64,000 nt of DNA from Kluyvera sp046569695 (GTDB taxonomy: Bacteria > Pseudomonadota > Gammaproteobacteria > Enterobacterales > Enterobacteriaceae). The stretch covers positions 295,851 through 359,850 of the forward strand of contig NZ_JBKHUI010000003.1 of NCBI RefSeq assembly GCF_046569695.1, in the 5' to 3' direction. Every line of letters starts with the position of its first letter. The first letter of the stretch is position 1. Shown in pieces: positions 36,850 through 47,096 of this stretch. The notes under the pieces are model-generated. The model was not told where the DNA came from and made no database searches. It worked only from the letters and a program-made list of their open reading frames with translations. Both the position numbers and the translations under genes were made by a program.

Positions 36850-38358
36850 ATGACTGATAAAAAATATATCGTTGCGCTCGACCAGGGCACCACCAGCTCC
36901 CGCGCCGTCGTTATGGATCATGACGCCAACATCGTCAGCGTGTCACAGCGCGAATTCGAACAAATTTACCCTAAGCCAGGCTGGGTTGAGCATGACCCAA
37001 TGGAGATCTGGGCAACCCAAAGCTCCACGCTGGTTGAAGTGCTGGCAAAAGCCGACATTAGCTCTGATCAGATTGCCGCTATCGGTATCACCAACCAGCG
37101 TGAAACCACCGTGGTGTGGGAGCGCGAAACCGGTAAGCCGATTTACAACGCCATCGTCTGGCAGTGCCGCCGCACCGCAGATATCTGCGAGCAGCTCAAG
37201 CGCGACGGTATGGAAGAGTATGTGCGCAAAGCCACCGGCCTGGTGGTGGACCCATACTTCTCCGGCACCAAAGTGAAGTGGATCCTCGACCACGTTGAGG
37301 GCTCCCGCGAGCGTGCGAAACGTGGCGAGCTGCTGTTTGGTACCGTTGATACCTGGCTTATCTGGAAAATGACCCAGGGCCGCGTCCACGTCACCGACTA
37401 CACCAACGCCTCACGTACCATGCTGTTCAACATCAATACGCTGGAGTGGGACGACAAAATGCTGGACGCGCTGGATATCCCTCGCGCCATGCTGCCGGAA
37501 GTGCGCAAGTCTTCCGAAGTGTACGGTCAGACCAACATCGGCGGTAAAGGCGGTACCCGTATTCCAATCGCCGGGATTGCCGGTGACCAGCAGGCGGCGC
37601 TGTTCGGCCAGCTGTGCGTGAAAGAAGGGATGGCGAAAAACACCTACGGTACCGGCTGCTTTATGCTGATGAACACCGGTGAGAAAGCGGTGGCCTCCAG
37701 CCACGGCCTACTGACCACCATCGCCTGCGGCCCACGCGGCGAAGTGAACTATGCGCTGGAAGGTGCGGTGTTTATGGCGGGCGCATCCATTCAGTGGCTG
37801 CGCGATGAAATGAAGCTGATTAGCGACGCGTTCGACTCCGAGTACTTCGCCACCAAAGTGAAGGACACCAACGGCGTGTACGTGGTACCGGCCTTTACCG
37901 GCCTCGGCGCACCGTACTGGGACCCGTATGCGCGCGGTGCTATTTTCGGCCTGACCCGCGGCGTGAACTCGAACCACATTATTCGCGCTACGCTGGAATC
38001 CATCGCCTACCAGACCCGTGACGTGCTGGAAGCAATGCAGGCCGACTCCGGCATTCGTCTGCACGCCCTGCGTGTAGACGGCGGCGCGGTCGCCAACAAC
38101 TTCCTGATGCAGTTCCAGTCCGACATTCTTGGCACTCGCGTTGAGCGTCCAGAAGTGCGTGAAGTCACAGCGCTCGGCGCGGCCTACCTGGCCGGGCTGG
38201 CGGTCGGCTTCTGGCAGAACCTGGATGAGCTGCAGGAGAAAGCGGTGATTGAGCGCGAGTTCCGTCCGGGGATTGAAACCACCGAACGTAACTACCGCTA
38301 CAGCGGCTGGCAGAAAGCGGTGAAACGCGCGTTAGCGTGGGAAGATCACGAAGGGTAA
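36850..38358 (+). CDS. glpK: Glycerol kinase
   Basis: This 502-residue FGGY-family kinase traps glycerol as glycerol 3-phosphate. It has the ATP/phosphate loops ALDQGTTSSRA, GTGCFMLMNTG and the IIAGlc/FBP-regulated segments known from E. coli. It ends the shortened glpFK operon. Downstream is a palindrome, a REP and the gltS terminator instead of glpX. Confidence 0.98.
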   Translation: MTDKKYIVALDQGTTSSRAVVMDHDANIVSVSQREFEQIYPKPGWVEHDPMEIWATQSSTLVEVLAKADISSDQIAAIGITNQRETTVVWERETGKPIYNAIVWQCRRTADICEQLKRDGMEEYVRKATGLVVDPYFSGTKVKWILDHVEGSRERAKRGELLFGTVDTWLIWKMTQGRVHVTDYTNASRTMLFNINTLEWDDKMLDALDIPRAMLPEVRKSSEVYGQTNIGGKGGTRIPIAGIAGDQQAALFGQLCVKEGMAKNTYGTGCFMLMNTGEKAVASSHGLLTTIACGPRGEVNYALEGAVFMAGASIQWLRDEMKLISDAFDSEYFATKVKDTNGVYVVPAFTGLGAPYWDPYARGAIFGLTRGVNSNHIIRATLESIAYQTRDVLEAMQADSGIRLHALRVDGGAVANNFLMQFQSDILGTRVERPEVREVTALGAAYLAGLAVGFWQNLDELQEKAVIEREFRPGIETTERNYRYSGWQKAVKRALAWEDHEG

Positions 38359-38375
38359 GTATCGCACGGTATGCC

Positions 38376-38450
38376 CCCTCTCCCTTTTTAAGGGAGAGGG
38401 AACCGAACGGCATCCGTTTGTAGGCCTGATAAGCGTAGCGCCATCAGGCA
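38376..38450. repeat. Palindrome and REP between glpK and gltS
   Basis: A perfect 11-bp stem CCCTCTCCCTT/AAGGGAGAGGG (38376-38400) is followed by a REP-type unit GTAGGCCTGATAAGCGTAGC ... CATCAGGC (about 38420-38450). It marks the right junction of the relocated glp block. Confidence 0.75.
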
Positions 38451-38454
38451 AAAA

Positions 38455-38482
38455 AATGCCGGAGATTACCTCCGGCATTTTT
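38455..38482 (-). terminator. gltS terminator
   Basis: A 9-bp stem ATGCCGGAG/CTCCGGCAT with a 5-base loop has A/T runs on both sides (TTTTTT on each strand), directly after the gltS stop. It is likely bidirectional. Confidence 0.9.
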
Positions 38483-38485
38483 ATT

Positions 38486-39688
38486 TCAGCCAAATATCGG
38501 CAACATCAAATACAGCTTAATCACCAGCGCATTGACGATATCAATAAAGAACGCCCCCACCATCGGCACCACCAGAAACGCCATATGTGATGGCCCGAAA
38601 CGCTCGGTAATCGCCTGCATATTGGCAATCGCCGTTGGCGTTGCGCCAAGGCCAAAGCCGCAGTGACCCGCCGCCAGCACCGCCGCATCGTAGTTTTTGC
38701 CCATCAAACGGTAGGTGACGAAAATGGCATACAGCCCCATCGCCACGGTCTGCACCGCCAGAATCACAATCATCGGCAGCGCCAGATCCGCCAGTTCCCA
38801 CAGCTTGAGGCTCATCAGCGCCATCGCCAGGAACAGCGACAGGCTGACGTTACCTAAGACGGAAACCGCGCGATCAAAGACACGATAGAAGCCCATCAGC
38901 GCCAGGCCGTTGCTGAGGATCACCCCGACAAACAGCACGCAGACGAACGTTGGCAGCTCCAGCGCCGTATCAGCGAGCTGTTGCGCAATCACTTTACCCA
39001 GCGTCAAACAGATGGCGATAAGCGCAATGGTCTCAATCAGCACCAACGAGGTGATGCTGCGGCCCACGTCCGGCTTTTCGAACGCCGTCGGCACTTCCAG
39101 ATCGTCCGGCGTACCGTCCGGTGATGACGAGTGTTTCACCAGATAGCGCGCCACCGGCCCGCCAATCAGGCCGCCGAGCACCAGCCCGAAGGTGGCACAG
39201 GCCATCGCCACTTCTGTCGCGTTTTCAAAGCCATAGCGTTCGATAAACAGCTTGCTCCACGCCGCCCCGGTGCCGTGTCCGCCGGAGAGGGTAATCGACC
39301 CCGCCAGCAGCCCCATCAGCGGGTCGAGCCCTAACAGCTTCGCCATACCGATGCCCAGTGCGTTTTGCAGCAGCAGCAGGCCAACGACCACAATCAGGAA
39401 CGTCCCGACAACCTTGCCGCCCGAACGCAGGCTGGCGATATTGGCGTTAAGGCCGATAGTGGCGAAGAACGCCAGCATCAGCGGGTCCTTCAGGCTCATA
39501 TCGAAGTCGATTTCCCAGCCCATGCTTTTTTTCAGCACCAGCAGCGCCAGCGCCACCAGCAGGCCGCCCGCAACGGGCTCGGGGATAGTGTATTTCTTAA
39601 GGAAGGGAACGCTCTGAACCAGTTTACGTCCTAGCAGCAACACCAGCGTTGCGGCAACGAGCGTCGATAAAGTATCGAGATGAAACAT
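38486..39688 (-). CDS. gltS: Sodium/glutamate symporter
   Basis: This 400-residue ESS-family Na+:glutamate symporter has ten or so membrane helices in two inverted repeats. The re-entrant-loop motif SITLSGGHGTGAAW and its repeat AAGHCGFGLGATPTAIANM are intact. In E. coli it is convergent with recG; here about 10.6 kb separates the two. Confidence 0.97.
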   Translation of the reverse strand: MFHLDTLSTLVAATLVLLLGRKLVQSVPFLKKYTIPEPVAGGLLVALALLVLKKSMGWEIDFDMSLKDPLMLAFFATIGLNANIASLRSGGKVVGTFLIVVVGLLLLQNALGIGMAKLLGLDPLMGLLAGSITLSGGHGTGAAWSKLFIERYGFENATEVAMACATFGLVLGGLIGGPVARYLVKHSSSPDGTPDDLEVPTAFEKPDVGRSITSLVLIETIALIAICLTLGKVIAQQLADTALELPTFVCVLFVGVILSNGLALMGFYRVFDRAVSVLGNVSLSLFLAMALMSLKLWELADLALPMIVILAVQTVAMGLYAIFVTYRLMGKNYDAAVLAAGHCGFGLGATPTAIANMQAITERFGPSHMAFLVVPMVGAFFIDIVNALVIKLYLMLPIFG

Positions 39689-39971
39689 AAATGCAGCTCC
39701 TGACTAAACGCATGATTCATTCACACGCGACCAATTTCCCATGTCGTCCACGCCTCCTCATGAGACGTTGGTCCAAAGTGTAAGCAAGAAAGGTCGTTCA
39801 ATGATAGAAAAACGTATTATTTGTCATCATTTTCGTTAACTTACCGGGTTAAACCCTCTCACTTTTCACGGTTATTTTCCGCAATAATTTGCCATCAGTG
39901 AAAGCAACCGTTTGCTTTTACCAACCAGTCCGCTAAAATCGCCACTTTTCCACCACGGGATTACCTCTGAG

Positions 39972-41363
39972 ATGTCTTCTAACACACTCGATCAAGCCGA
40001 TGCGCAACCGATTGCGCATACGCAAAACAGCGAATTAATCTATCGACTGGAAGATCGTCCGCCGCTGGCGCAGACGCTGTTTGCGGCGTTCCAGCATCTG
40101 CTGGCGATGTTTGTCGCGGTGATCACCCCCGCGCTGCTCATCTGTCAGGCGCTTGGCCTACCAGCCGAAGACACTCAGCACATCATCAGCATGTCGTTAT
40201 TTGCCTCCGGCGTGGCGTCCATCATTCAGATTAAAGCCTGGGGTCCGGTGGGTTCCGGCCTGTTGTCGATTCAGGGCACCAGCTTCAACTTCGTCGCCCC
40301 GCTGATTATGGGCGGCACGGCGCTGAAAACTGGCGGCGCGGACGTGCCAACGATGATGGCGGCGCTGTTCGGCACCCTGATGCTGGCGAGCTGCACCGAG
40401 ATGGTTATCTCCCGCGTACTGCACCTGGCGCGCCGCGTGATTACGCCGCTGGTCTCCGGCGTGGTGGTAATGATTATCGGCCTGTCGCTGATTCAGGTCG
40501 GCCTGACCTCCATCGGCGGTGGCTACGCGGCGATGGCAGACCACACCTTTGGCGCGCCAAAAAACCTGCTGCTGGCAGGGATCGTGCTGGCTATCATTAT
40601 TCTGCTTAACCGCCAGCGTAACCCGTACCTGCGCATCGCCTCTTTGGTGATCGCCATGGCGGCAGGCTACCTGATGGCGTGGTTCCTCGGCATGCTGCCG
40701 GAGAACGCTGCTCCCGCGAACAGCAGCCTGATCACCATCCCGACGCCGCTGTACTACGGCTTAGGCATCGACTGGAGCCTGCTGCTGCCGCTGATGCTGG
40801 TGTTTATGATTACCTCGCTCGAGACCATTGGCGATATCACCGCCACCTCTGACGTTTCCGAGCAGCCGGTTTCCGGCCCGGTCTATATGAAGCGCCTGAA
40901 AGGCGGCGTGCTGGCAAACGGCCTGAACTCTTGCGTCTCAGCGGTGTTCAACACCTTCCCCAACTCCTGCTTCGGGCAGAACAACGGCGTGATTCAGCTG
41001 ACCGGCGTTGCCAGCCGCTACGTGGGCTTTGTGGTGGCGCTGATGCTGATCGTGCTCGGCCTGTTCCCAGCGGTAAGCGGCTTTGTGCAGCATATCCCTG
41101 AGCCGGTGCTCGGCGGCGCAACGCTGGTGATGTTCGGGACCATCGCCGCTTCCGGCGTGCGTATCGTCTCCCGCGAGCCGCTGAACCGCCGTGCGATTCT
41201 GATTATCGCGCTGTCGCTGGCCGTCGGCCTGGGCGTTTCCCAGCAGCCGCAAATCCTGCAGTTTGCGCCGGACTGGCTGAAAAACCTGCTCTCCTCCGGC
41301 ATCGCCGCCGGCGGTATCACCGCGATTATCCTCAACCTGGTCTTCCCGCCGGAAAAAGCGTAA
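39972..41363 (+). CDS. xanP: Xanthine permease
   Basis: This 463-residue nucleobase-cation symporter (NCS2) imports xanthine with protons. Start 39972 (MSSNTLDQADAQPIAHTQNS) fits the E. coli 463-residue protein. The NCS2 signature QNNGVIQLTGVASRYVG and the substrate-site segment SLETIGDITATSDVSEQP are conserved. It is divergent from gltS across a 283-bp gap that holds the promoters. Confidence 0.97.
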   Translation: MSSNTLDQADAQPIAHTQNSELIYRLEDRPPLAQTLFAAFQHLLAMFVAVITPALLICQALGLPAEDTQHIISMSLFASGVASIIQIKAWGPVGSGLLSIQGTSFNFVAPLIMGGTALKTGGADVPTMMAALFGTLMLASCTEMVISRVLHLARRVITPLVSGVVVMIIGLSLIQVGLTSIGGGYAAMADHTFGAPKNLLLAGIVLAIIILLNRQRNPYLRIASLVIAMAAGYLMAWFLGMLPENAAPANSSLITIPTPLYYGLGIDWSLLLPLMLVFMITSLETIGDITATSDVSEQPVSGPVYMKRLKGGVLANGLNSCVSAVFNTFPNSCFGQNNGVIQLTGVASRYVGFVVALMLIVLGLFPAVSGFVQHIPEPVLGGATLVMFGTIAASGVRIVSREPLNRRAILIIALSLAVGLGVSQQPQILQFAPDWLKNLLSSGIAAGGITAIILNLVFPPEKA

Positions 41364-41482
41364 TCCCTCCGCGGCAGTGGTTTCGCCACTGCCGCTGACA
41401 TCGAATAATACGATTCCCAGCTTGAGCATTGCATATAAATCATGCATAACAGGTTTATGTGCCATTCACAGGATGGAAGATC

Positions 41483-43159
41483 ATGAAATTTCTTGGAAAG
41501 CTCATTATCTGGCTACTGATCGCCCTGTTAGTGGTGATCGTTGCCTTTTATTTTTTATTGCAAACGCGCTGGGGCGCCCGCCACGTTAGTCAGTGGCTGA
41601 GCGATAACACCGCCTATCACATTACGTTTGATGCGATGGACCATCGCTTCTCTTCGCCTTCACATATCCTGCTGAAAAACGTCACCTTTGGCCGCGACGG
41701 CAAGCCCGCGACGCTGGTCGCCAAAGCGGTGGATATCGGTCTGAGTTCGCGCCAGATAACCGACCCGCTGCACGTCGATACCATTCTATTGCAGGACGGC
41801 ACGCTGAATCTGTCCCCTTCCACCGCGCCGCTGCCGTTTGCCGCAGACCGTCTACAGCTAAGCAATATGGCGCTGAACAGCCCGGAAACCGGCTGGGAAC
41901 TGAGCGCCCAGCGCGTCTCCGGCGGCGTGATGCCGTGGGCACCGGTAGCAGGCAACGTGCTGGGCACCAAAGCCCAGATTCAGATGAGCGCAGGCTCGTT
42001 ATCGCTGAACGGCGTACCGGCCACCAACGCATTGATTGAAGGCTCGCTCGATAACGGTGAGGTCACCTTGACTACCGTCGGCGCGGATATGGCACGCGGC
42101 TCGCTCACAGGCAATGCACGGCGCAACAGCGACGGCAGTTGGGTGGTGGATAATCTGCGTCTTAACGACATCCGCATGCAGAGCGACAAGTCGCTGCTCG
42201 ATTTCCTGGCCCCGCTGACCACCGTGCCATCGCTGCAGATTGGTCGGCTGGACATTACCGACGCGCGCCTGCAGGGCCCGGACTGGGCAGTCACCGACCT
42301 CGACCTCAACTTGCGCAACCTGACTCTCAGCCAGGGCGGCTGGCAGAGCGAGGACGGCAAAATCTCGATGAATGCCAGCGAGTTTATCTACGGCTCGTTG
42401 CATCTGCTCGACCCAATCCTCAACGCCGAATTCTCACCGCAGGGCATTGCGCTGCGCCAGTTCACCTCGCGCTGGGAAGGCGGCATGGTGCGCAGTTCCG
42501 GCAACTGGCTGCGCGCCGGTAACGCACTGGTGCTGGACGACGCGGTTTTCGCCGGGCTGGAATATACGCTGCCGGAGAACTGGAAGACGCTGTGGATGGA
42601 GCAGCTGCCGCCGTGGCTGCAAAGCGTAACGCTGAAGAAATTTGGCGCCAGCCGCAACCTGGTGATTGATATCAACCCGGACTTCCCGTGGCAGGTCACC
42701 GCGCTGGACGGCTACGGTGCCAACCTGCAGCTGGCGAAAAACCGCCAGTGGGGCATCTGGGGCGGCAGCGCGACGCTGAACGGCGCGGCGGCAACCTTTA
42801 ACCGCGTTGACGTACGTCGCCCATCCATGACGCTGAATGCCGATGCTTCGAACGTTAATATCACCGAACTGAGCGCCTTTACCGAAAAAGGCATTCTGGA
42901 AGCCACCGCCACCGTGGCACAGCAGCCGCATCGCCAGACCAGCGTGACGCTGAACGGCCGCGGCGTGCCGTTGAACGTGCTCCAACAATGGGGATGGCCC
43001 GCGCTGCCGATTACCGGCGACGGGAATGTTCAGCTGACGGCGAGCGGGAATGTGCAGGCGAATGCGCCGCTGAAACCAACGGTGAACGGGCAGCTGCATG
43101 CGGTGAATATGGATAAACAGGAAGTGACCCAGCAGATGCAGGGCGGCATGATTAAGTAG
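41483..43159 (+). CDS. yicH: AsmA family protein YicH
   Basis: This 558-residue protein has one N-terminal membrane anchor (MKFLGKLIIWLLIALLVVIV) followed by a beta-rich AsmA-type periplasmic domain. AsmA-like proteins are implicated in phospholipid transport between membranes; YicH itself is poorly characterised. Start 41483 follows GGAAGATC and matches E. coli. The C-terminus is about 11 residues shorter than the 569-residue E. coli protein. Confidence 0.93.
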   Translation: MKFLGKLIIWLLIALLVVIVAFYFLLQTRWGARHVSQWLSDNTAYHITFDAMDHRFSSPSHILLKNVTFGRDGKPATLVAKAVDIGLSSRQITDPLHVDTILLQDGTLNLSPSTAPLPFAADRLQLSNMALNSPETGWELSAQRVSGGVMPWAPVAGNVLGTKAQIQMSAGSLSLNGVPATNALIEGSLDNGEVTLTTVGADMARGSLTGNARRNSDGSWVVDNLRLNDIRMQSDKSLLDFLAPLTTVPSLQIGRLDITDARLQGPDWAVTDLDLNLRNLTLSQGGWQSEDGKISMNASEFIYGSLHLLDPILNAEFSPQGIALRQFTSRWEGGMVRSSGNWLRAGNALVLDDAVFAGLEYTLPENWKTLWMEQLPPWLQSVTLKKFGASRNLVIDINPDFPWQVTALDGYGANLQLAKNRQWGIWGGSATLNGAAATFNRVDVRRPSMTLNADASNVNITELSAFTEKGILEATATVAQQPHRQTSVTLNGRGVPLNVLQQWGWPALPITGDGNVQLTASGNVQANAPLKPTVNGQLHAVNMDKQEVTQQMQGGMIK

Positions 43160-43371
43160 CCCGGGCGAGGCGTTTACGCCGACCCCGGGGTTGGCTAGGA
43201 GCCGCCCCGGCGGCGCTGCGCCTGGCCGGGCTACAAAGAGATCGTGCTGGGGCTCCCCTCACCCCGGCCCTCTCCCCAAAGGGGCGAGGGAGAAAACCAA
43301 ACATGCTAGCCGCACCATCGGTCCCCTCTCCCCCGTGGGGAGAGGGTTAGGGTGAGAGGGCCCCCTCAATA
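43160..43371. repeat. Palindromic repeat cluster between yicH and yicI
   Basis: This 212-bp gap between convergent genes contains GC-rich palindromes. One is a GCCGGGCTAC/GCCCGGGC-type pair. The others are two CCCTCTCCCC...GGGGAGAGGG units of the same type as the one after glpK. No gene is seen. Confidence 0.65.
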
Positions 43372-45690
43372 CTACAGCGTAATCACCAGCTCATTCCCCT
43401 GCGCCGTCACCACCACGCCTAGCTCATTGCCCGCCTGCGCCCCGCCCTGCACGCCAGCCACCTGCTGGATGTTGCGCAGACACAGGGTCCAGCCGCTCGC
43501 CTTGCCGTTGCCCGTCACGGTAATCACATTACCCTGACGTTTCGCGGTCAGCGTGTAGATAACCGAACCGTCCTGCGCTGGCACTTCACACACCGCCTGG
43601 CGACCGTCTTCCAGATGGAACAACTGGAACGCGGTCCCTTCATGCCAGGCGTAGTTCGGCACCTGGCTATTGTTGCCCAGCGCCAGCAGGGTGTTGTCAC
43701 GCACGTACACCGGCAGGCTCATAAAGTCATGCTGCTGTTTATGCCAGCGGCTGCCCTGAACCTCGTCGTTGTGCCACAGGTGCGTCCAGCGGCCTTCCGG
43801 CAGATAGAACTGCACATCGCCCGCTTCAGTGAACACCGGCGCTACTGCCAGAGAGTCGCCGAGCATATACTGACGGTCGAGGTAGTCGCACGCCGGGTCG
43901 TCCGGGAATTCCAGCATCATGGCGCGCAGCATCGGCGTGCCCTGCTCGTTGGCCAGCGCCGCCTGACGGTACAGGTACGGCATCATGCGGCACTTCATTT
44001 CAGTGAAGTAGCGCACCACGTCGCAGGACTCTTCGTCGTACGCCCATGGCACACGGTAGGATTTGCTGCCGTGCAGACGGCTATGGCTGGAGAAGAGGCC
44101 GAAGGCGCACCAGCGCTTGTAGACATCCGCCGGGGCGGTGTTTTCGAAGCCGCCAATATCGTGGCTCCAGAAACCAAAGCCGGACAGGCCGATAGACAGG
44201 CCGCCGCGCAGGCTTTCCGCCATGGATTCGTAGTTGGCGTAGCAGTCGCCGCCCCAGTGCACCGGGAACTGTTGCGCGCCCACTGAAGCGGAACGGGCAA
44301 ACAGCACCGCTTCTTTCTCGCCGAGGTTCTCTTTAAGTACGTTCCACACCAGCTCGTTGTAGATGTAGGCGTAGTGGTTGTGCATTTTCTGCGGGTCGGC
44401 GTCGTTGAACCAACGCACGTCGGTCGGGATGCGCTCGCCGAAGTCGGTTTTGAAGCAGTCGACGCCCATCTCCACCAGGCCTTTCAGCTTGTCGGCGTAC
44501 CACTGGCAGGCTTCCGGGTTGGTGAAGTCATAAATCGCCAGGCCCGGCTGCCATTTATCCCACTGCCAGACCGAACCATCCGGGCGTTTGAGCAGGTAGC
44601 CTTTTTCTTTCAGCTCCTGGAAGACCGGGGATTTCTGGCCGATGTACGGGTTAATCCACACGCAGACCTTCAGCCCTTTGTCTTTCAGGCGCTGGATCAT
44701 GCCTTTCGGGTCCGGGAAGGTCACCGGGTCCCACTCGAAGTCGCACCACTGGAAGGCTTTCATCCAGAAGCAGTCGAAGTGGAAGACGTGCAGCGGCAGG
44801 TCGCGTTCCGCCATGCCATCGATAAAGCTGTTGACCGTTGCTTCGTCGTAGTTGGTGGTGAACGAGGTGGTCAGCCACAGGCCGAAGGACCAGGCCGGCG
44901 GCAGCGCCGGGCGGCCGGTGAACTGGGTATAGCGGTTCAACACCTCTTTCGGTGTTGGGCCGTCGATAACGAAGTATTCCAGATGCTCGCCTTCGACGCT
45001 GAACTGCACCTTGGAGACTTTCTCAGAGCCAATCTCAAAGGAGACGTTTTCCGGGTGATTCACCAGCACGCCGTAGCCGCGGTTGGTCAGGTAGAACGGA
45101 ATATTTTTGTAGGACTGTTCGGTGCTGGTGCCGCCGTCGCGGTTCCAGGTTTCCACGTTCTGGCCATTGCGCACCAGCGCGGTAAAGCGCTCGCCGAGGC
45201 CGTACACGGTTTCACCTACGCCGAGGTCCAGACGCTCGAACATGTAGTTGCGGTCGTCGTTGCTGTCCTGCACGTAGCCGTTATTTTTCAGCTGGCTGCC
45301 AGTAATGCGGACGCCGTTACGCAGGAAGTCCAGCGACCAGAACTCCCCTTTGGTGACGCGCACGCTCAGGTTGCCGCTTTTCAGCTCGGCAAACTCGGCA
45401 GTGTTCTGGATTTGTACCTTCACATCTTTCAGCACGTTCAGCGGGTAGTGCGGGCCTTTATCCAGCGCGCCCTGGAAGTGCTCGATGCGCACGCCAACCA
45501 CCCCTTCCTGAGGAGAGAAAAAGCGAATGGTGAACATCGGCGTGTCCAGCTGCCATGTACGTTCCCGCACATCGCGCGGCGCCACGTACACCACCATTTC
45601 ATTCCCATGCTGTTCAACATCAAACACCTGGACAGGATGAATTAAGTTGAGACCCGGTTGGGTCATCCAGTTTCCATCACTGATCTTCAT
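43372..45690 (-). CDS. yicI: Alpha-xylosidase
   Basis: This 772-residue GH31 enzyme releases alpha-xylose from isoprimeverose-type glycosides, in the cytoplasm. The catalytic nucleophile Asp lies in VDCFKTDFGERIPTDV and the acid/base region is WSHDIGGFENTAPADVYKRW. Length equals E. coli YicI. It is the second gene after yicJ, 11 bp apart, forming the yicJI operon. Confidence 0.97.
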   Translation of the reverse strand: MKISDGNWMTQPGLNLIHPVQVFDVEQHGNEMVVYVAPRDVRERTWQLDTPMFTIRFFSPQEGVVGVRIEHFQGALDKGPHYPLNVLKDVKVQIQNTAEFAELKSGNLSVRVTKGEFWSLDFLRNGVRITGSQLKNNGYVQDSNDDRNYMFERLDLGVGETVYGLGERFTALVRNGQNVETWNRDGGTSTEQSYKNIPFYLTNRGYGVLVNHPENVSFEIGSEKVSKVQFSVEGEHLEYFVIDGPTPKEVLNRYTQFTGRPALPPAWSFGLWLTTSFTTNYDEATVNSFIDGMAERDLPLHVFHFDCFWMKAFQWCDFEWDPVTFPDPKGMIQRLKDKGLKVCVWINPYIGQKSPVFQELKEKGYLLKRPDGSVWQWDKWQPGLAIYDFTNPEACQWYADKLKGLVEMGVDCFKTDFGERIPTDVRWFNDADPQKMHNHYAYIYNELVWNVLKENLGEKEAVLFARSASVGAQQFPVHWGGDCYANYESMAESLRGGLSIGLSGFGFWSHDIGGFENTAPADVYKRWCAFGLFSSHSRLHGSKSYRVPWAYDEESCDVVRYFTEMKCRMMPYLYRQAALANEQGTPMLRAMMLEFPDDPACDYLDRQYMLGDSLAVAPVFTEAGDVQFYLPEGRWTHLWHNDEVQGSRWHKQQHDFMSLPVYVRDNTLLALGNNSQVPNYAWHEGTAFQLFHLEDGRQAVCEVPAQDGSVIYTLTAKRQGNVITVTGNGKASGWTLCLRNIQQVAGVQGGAQAGNELGVVVTAQGNELVITL

Positions 45691-45701
45691 AGTTCGTCCT
45701 C

Positions 45702-47096
45702 TTAATTCCCGAGAGATTGTTTCATAGATACGTTTTCAAAATCCTGCTGAGTGCGGTGCGCACCGCTCGCCAGTTCGGCCATCATCTTGACCAGGAACGG
45801 CGTTTTCAGGGTGTAGAAGCGCTTCGCCACAACGGCGCTCAGCAGGTAGCAAATAGCCGGTACGATAGTGAACAGGGCAATAATGATGCTGATGGTGGTT
45901 GGGTTCTGCGCTTTGGCCGCAGCGTCATAACCGCCGCCGGCCAGCATCCAGCCAATCATCGCGCCGCCCAGCGCCAGGCCGAGCTTCAGCACGAACAGCG
46001 TGCCCGCGAAGCTAATGCCGGTAAGACGTTTACCGTTACGCCATTCGCCGTAGTCAACGGTGTCGGACATCATGACCCACTGAATCGGGGTCACGAGCTG
46101 GTGCAGAACGCCAATCACGAAGATAAAGGCAAACATGATGACGCTAGCGTTCATCGGTACAAAGAACATCGCCAGACTCAGGACCGCCAGAATGGCGTTG
46201 GTCCACCAGAAGACGCTGACTTTGCATTTCCAGTCGGTCAACGGTTTGGCTAATGCCGAGCCAATCAGGTTGCCGACGCAATAGGTGGTGAGGAAGGCGG
46301 TAAACAGCGCCGGGGAGCCCATAATCCAGGTGACGTAATACATCATCGCCCCGCCGCGTACGCAGACCGCCATGATGTTGAGGATGGTAAGCAGGCCGAC
46401 GATACGCCACTGGTCGTTGTGCCAGATGTCGCGCAGATCTTCACGCATGGAGTTATTGGTTGGCGGCGCTTCCACGCGCTCTTTGGTGGTGAAGAAGCAG
46501 AAGGCCAGCATCAGGAACGCCACTACGGAGAGCACCGCGATACCGCCCTGGAAGCCCAGCGCTTTATTGTCGCCACCAATAAAATTCACCAGCGGCATCA
46601 TTAATACGGTAGAGAGCATGCCGCCCGCCGTTGCCAGCACGAAGCGCCAGGACTGCAACGAAATGCGCTGCGTCGGGTCGTTGGTGATAACTCCGCCCAA
46701 CGCGCAGTAAGGGATATTGACCACGGTGTAGAACAGGGTCAGCAGCGTGTAGGTGATCGCCGCATAAATCAGTTTGCCGTTATGGCTGAAATCCGGGGTG
46801 CTGTAGGCCAGCACGCAGACCACGCCGAACGGCAGCGCGCCAAACAGCACCCACGGGCGGAACTTGCCCCAGCGGCTGCGGGTACGGTCGGCCAGCAGCC
46901 CCATGCACGGGTCGGAGATGGCATCCAGCGCGCGCGCCAGAAGGAACATGGTGCCAACAAAACCTGCGGGTATACCGAAGATATCGGTATAGAAGAACAT
47001 CATGTACAACATGACGTTATCGAAAATGATATGGCTGGCGGCATCGCCCATGCCGTAGCCGATCTTCTCTTTGACAGATAATACTTCACTCTTCAT
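45702..47096 (-). CDS. yicJ: GPH-family glycoside:cation symporter YicJ
   Basis: This 464-residue twelve-helix transporter of the glycoside-pentoside-hexuronide family presumably imports the xyloside cleaved by YicI. Start MKSEVLSVKEKIGYGMGDAA and the loop ARALDAISDPCMGLLADRTRSRWGKFR (shown here across two family motifs) are typical. It is the first gene of the yicJI operon. The 290-bp region before selC should hold its promoter. Confidence 0.95.
   Translation of the reverse strand: MKSEVLSVKEKIGYGMGDAASHIIFDNVMLYMMFFYTDIFGIPAGFVGTMFLLARALDAISDPCMGLLADRTRSRWGKFRPWVLFGALPFGVVCVLAYSTPDFSHNGKLIYAAITYTLLTLFYTVVNIPYCALGGVITNDPTQRISLQSWRFVLATAGGMLSTVLMMPLVNFIGGDNKALGFQGGIAVLSVVAFLMLAFCFFTTKERVEAPPTNNSMREDLRDIWHNDQWRIVGLLTILNIMAVCVRGGAMMYYVTWIMGSPALFTAFLTTYCVGNLIGSALAKPLTDWKCKVSVFWWTNAILAVLSLAMFFVPMNASVIMFAFIFVIGVLHQLVTPIQWVMMSDTVDYGEWRNGKRLTGISFAGTLFVLKLGLALGGAMIGWMLAGGGYDAAAKAQNPTTISIIIALFTIVPAICYLLSAVVAKRFYTLKTPFLVKMMAELASGAHRTQQDFENVSMKQSLGN

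Noticed and set aside
44374..45645. 423-codon open frame antisense to yicI
   Set aside because: Complementary shadow of a conserved GH31 gene; the translated sequence is rich in Val/Arg/Glu/His without any recognisable domain.
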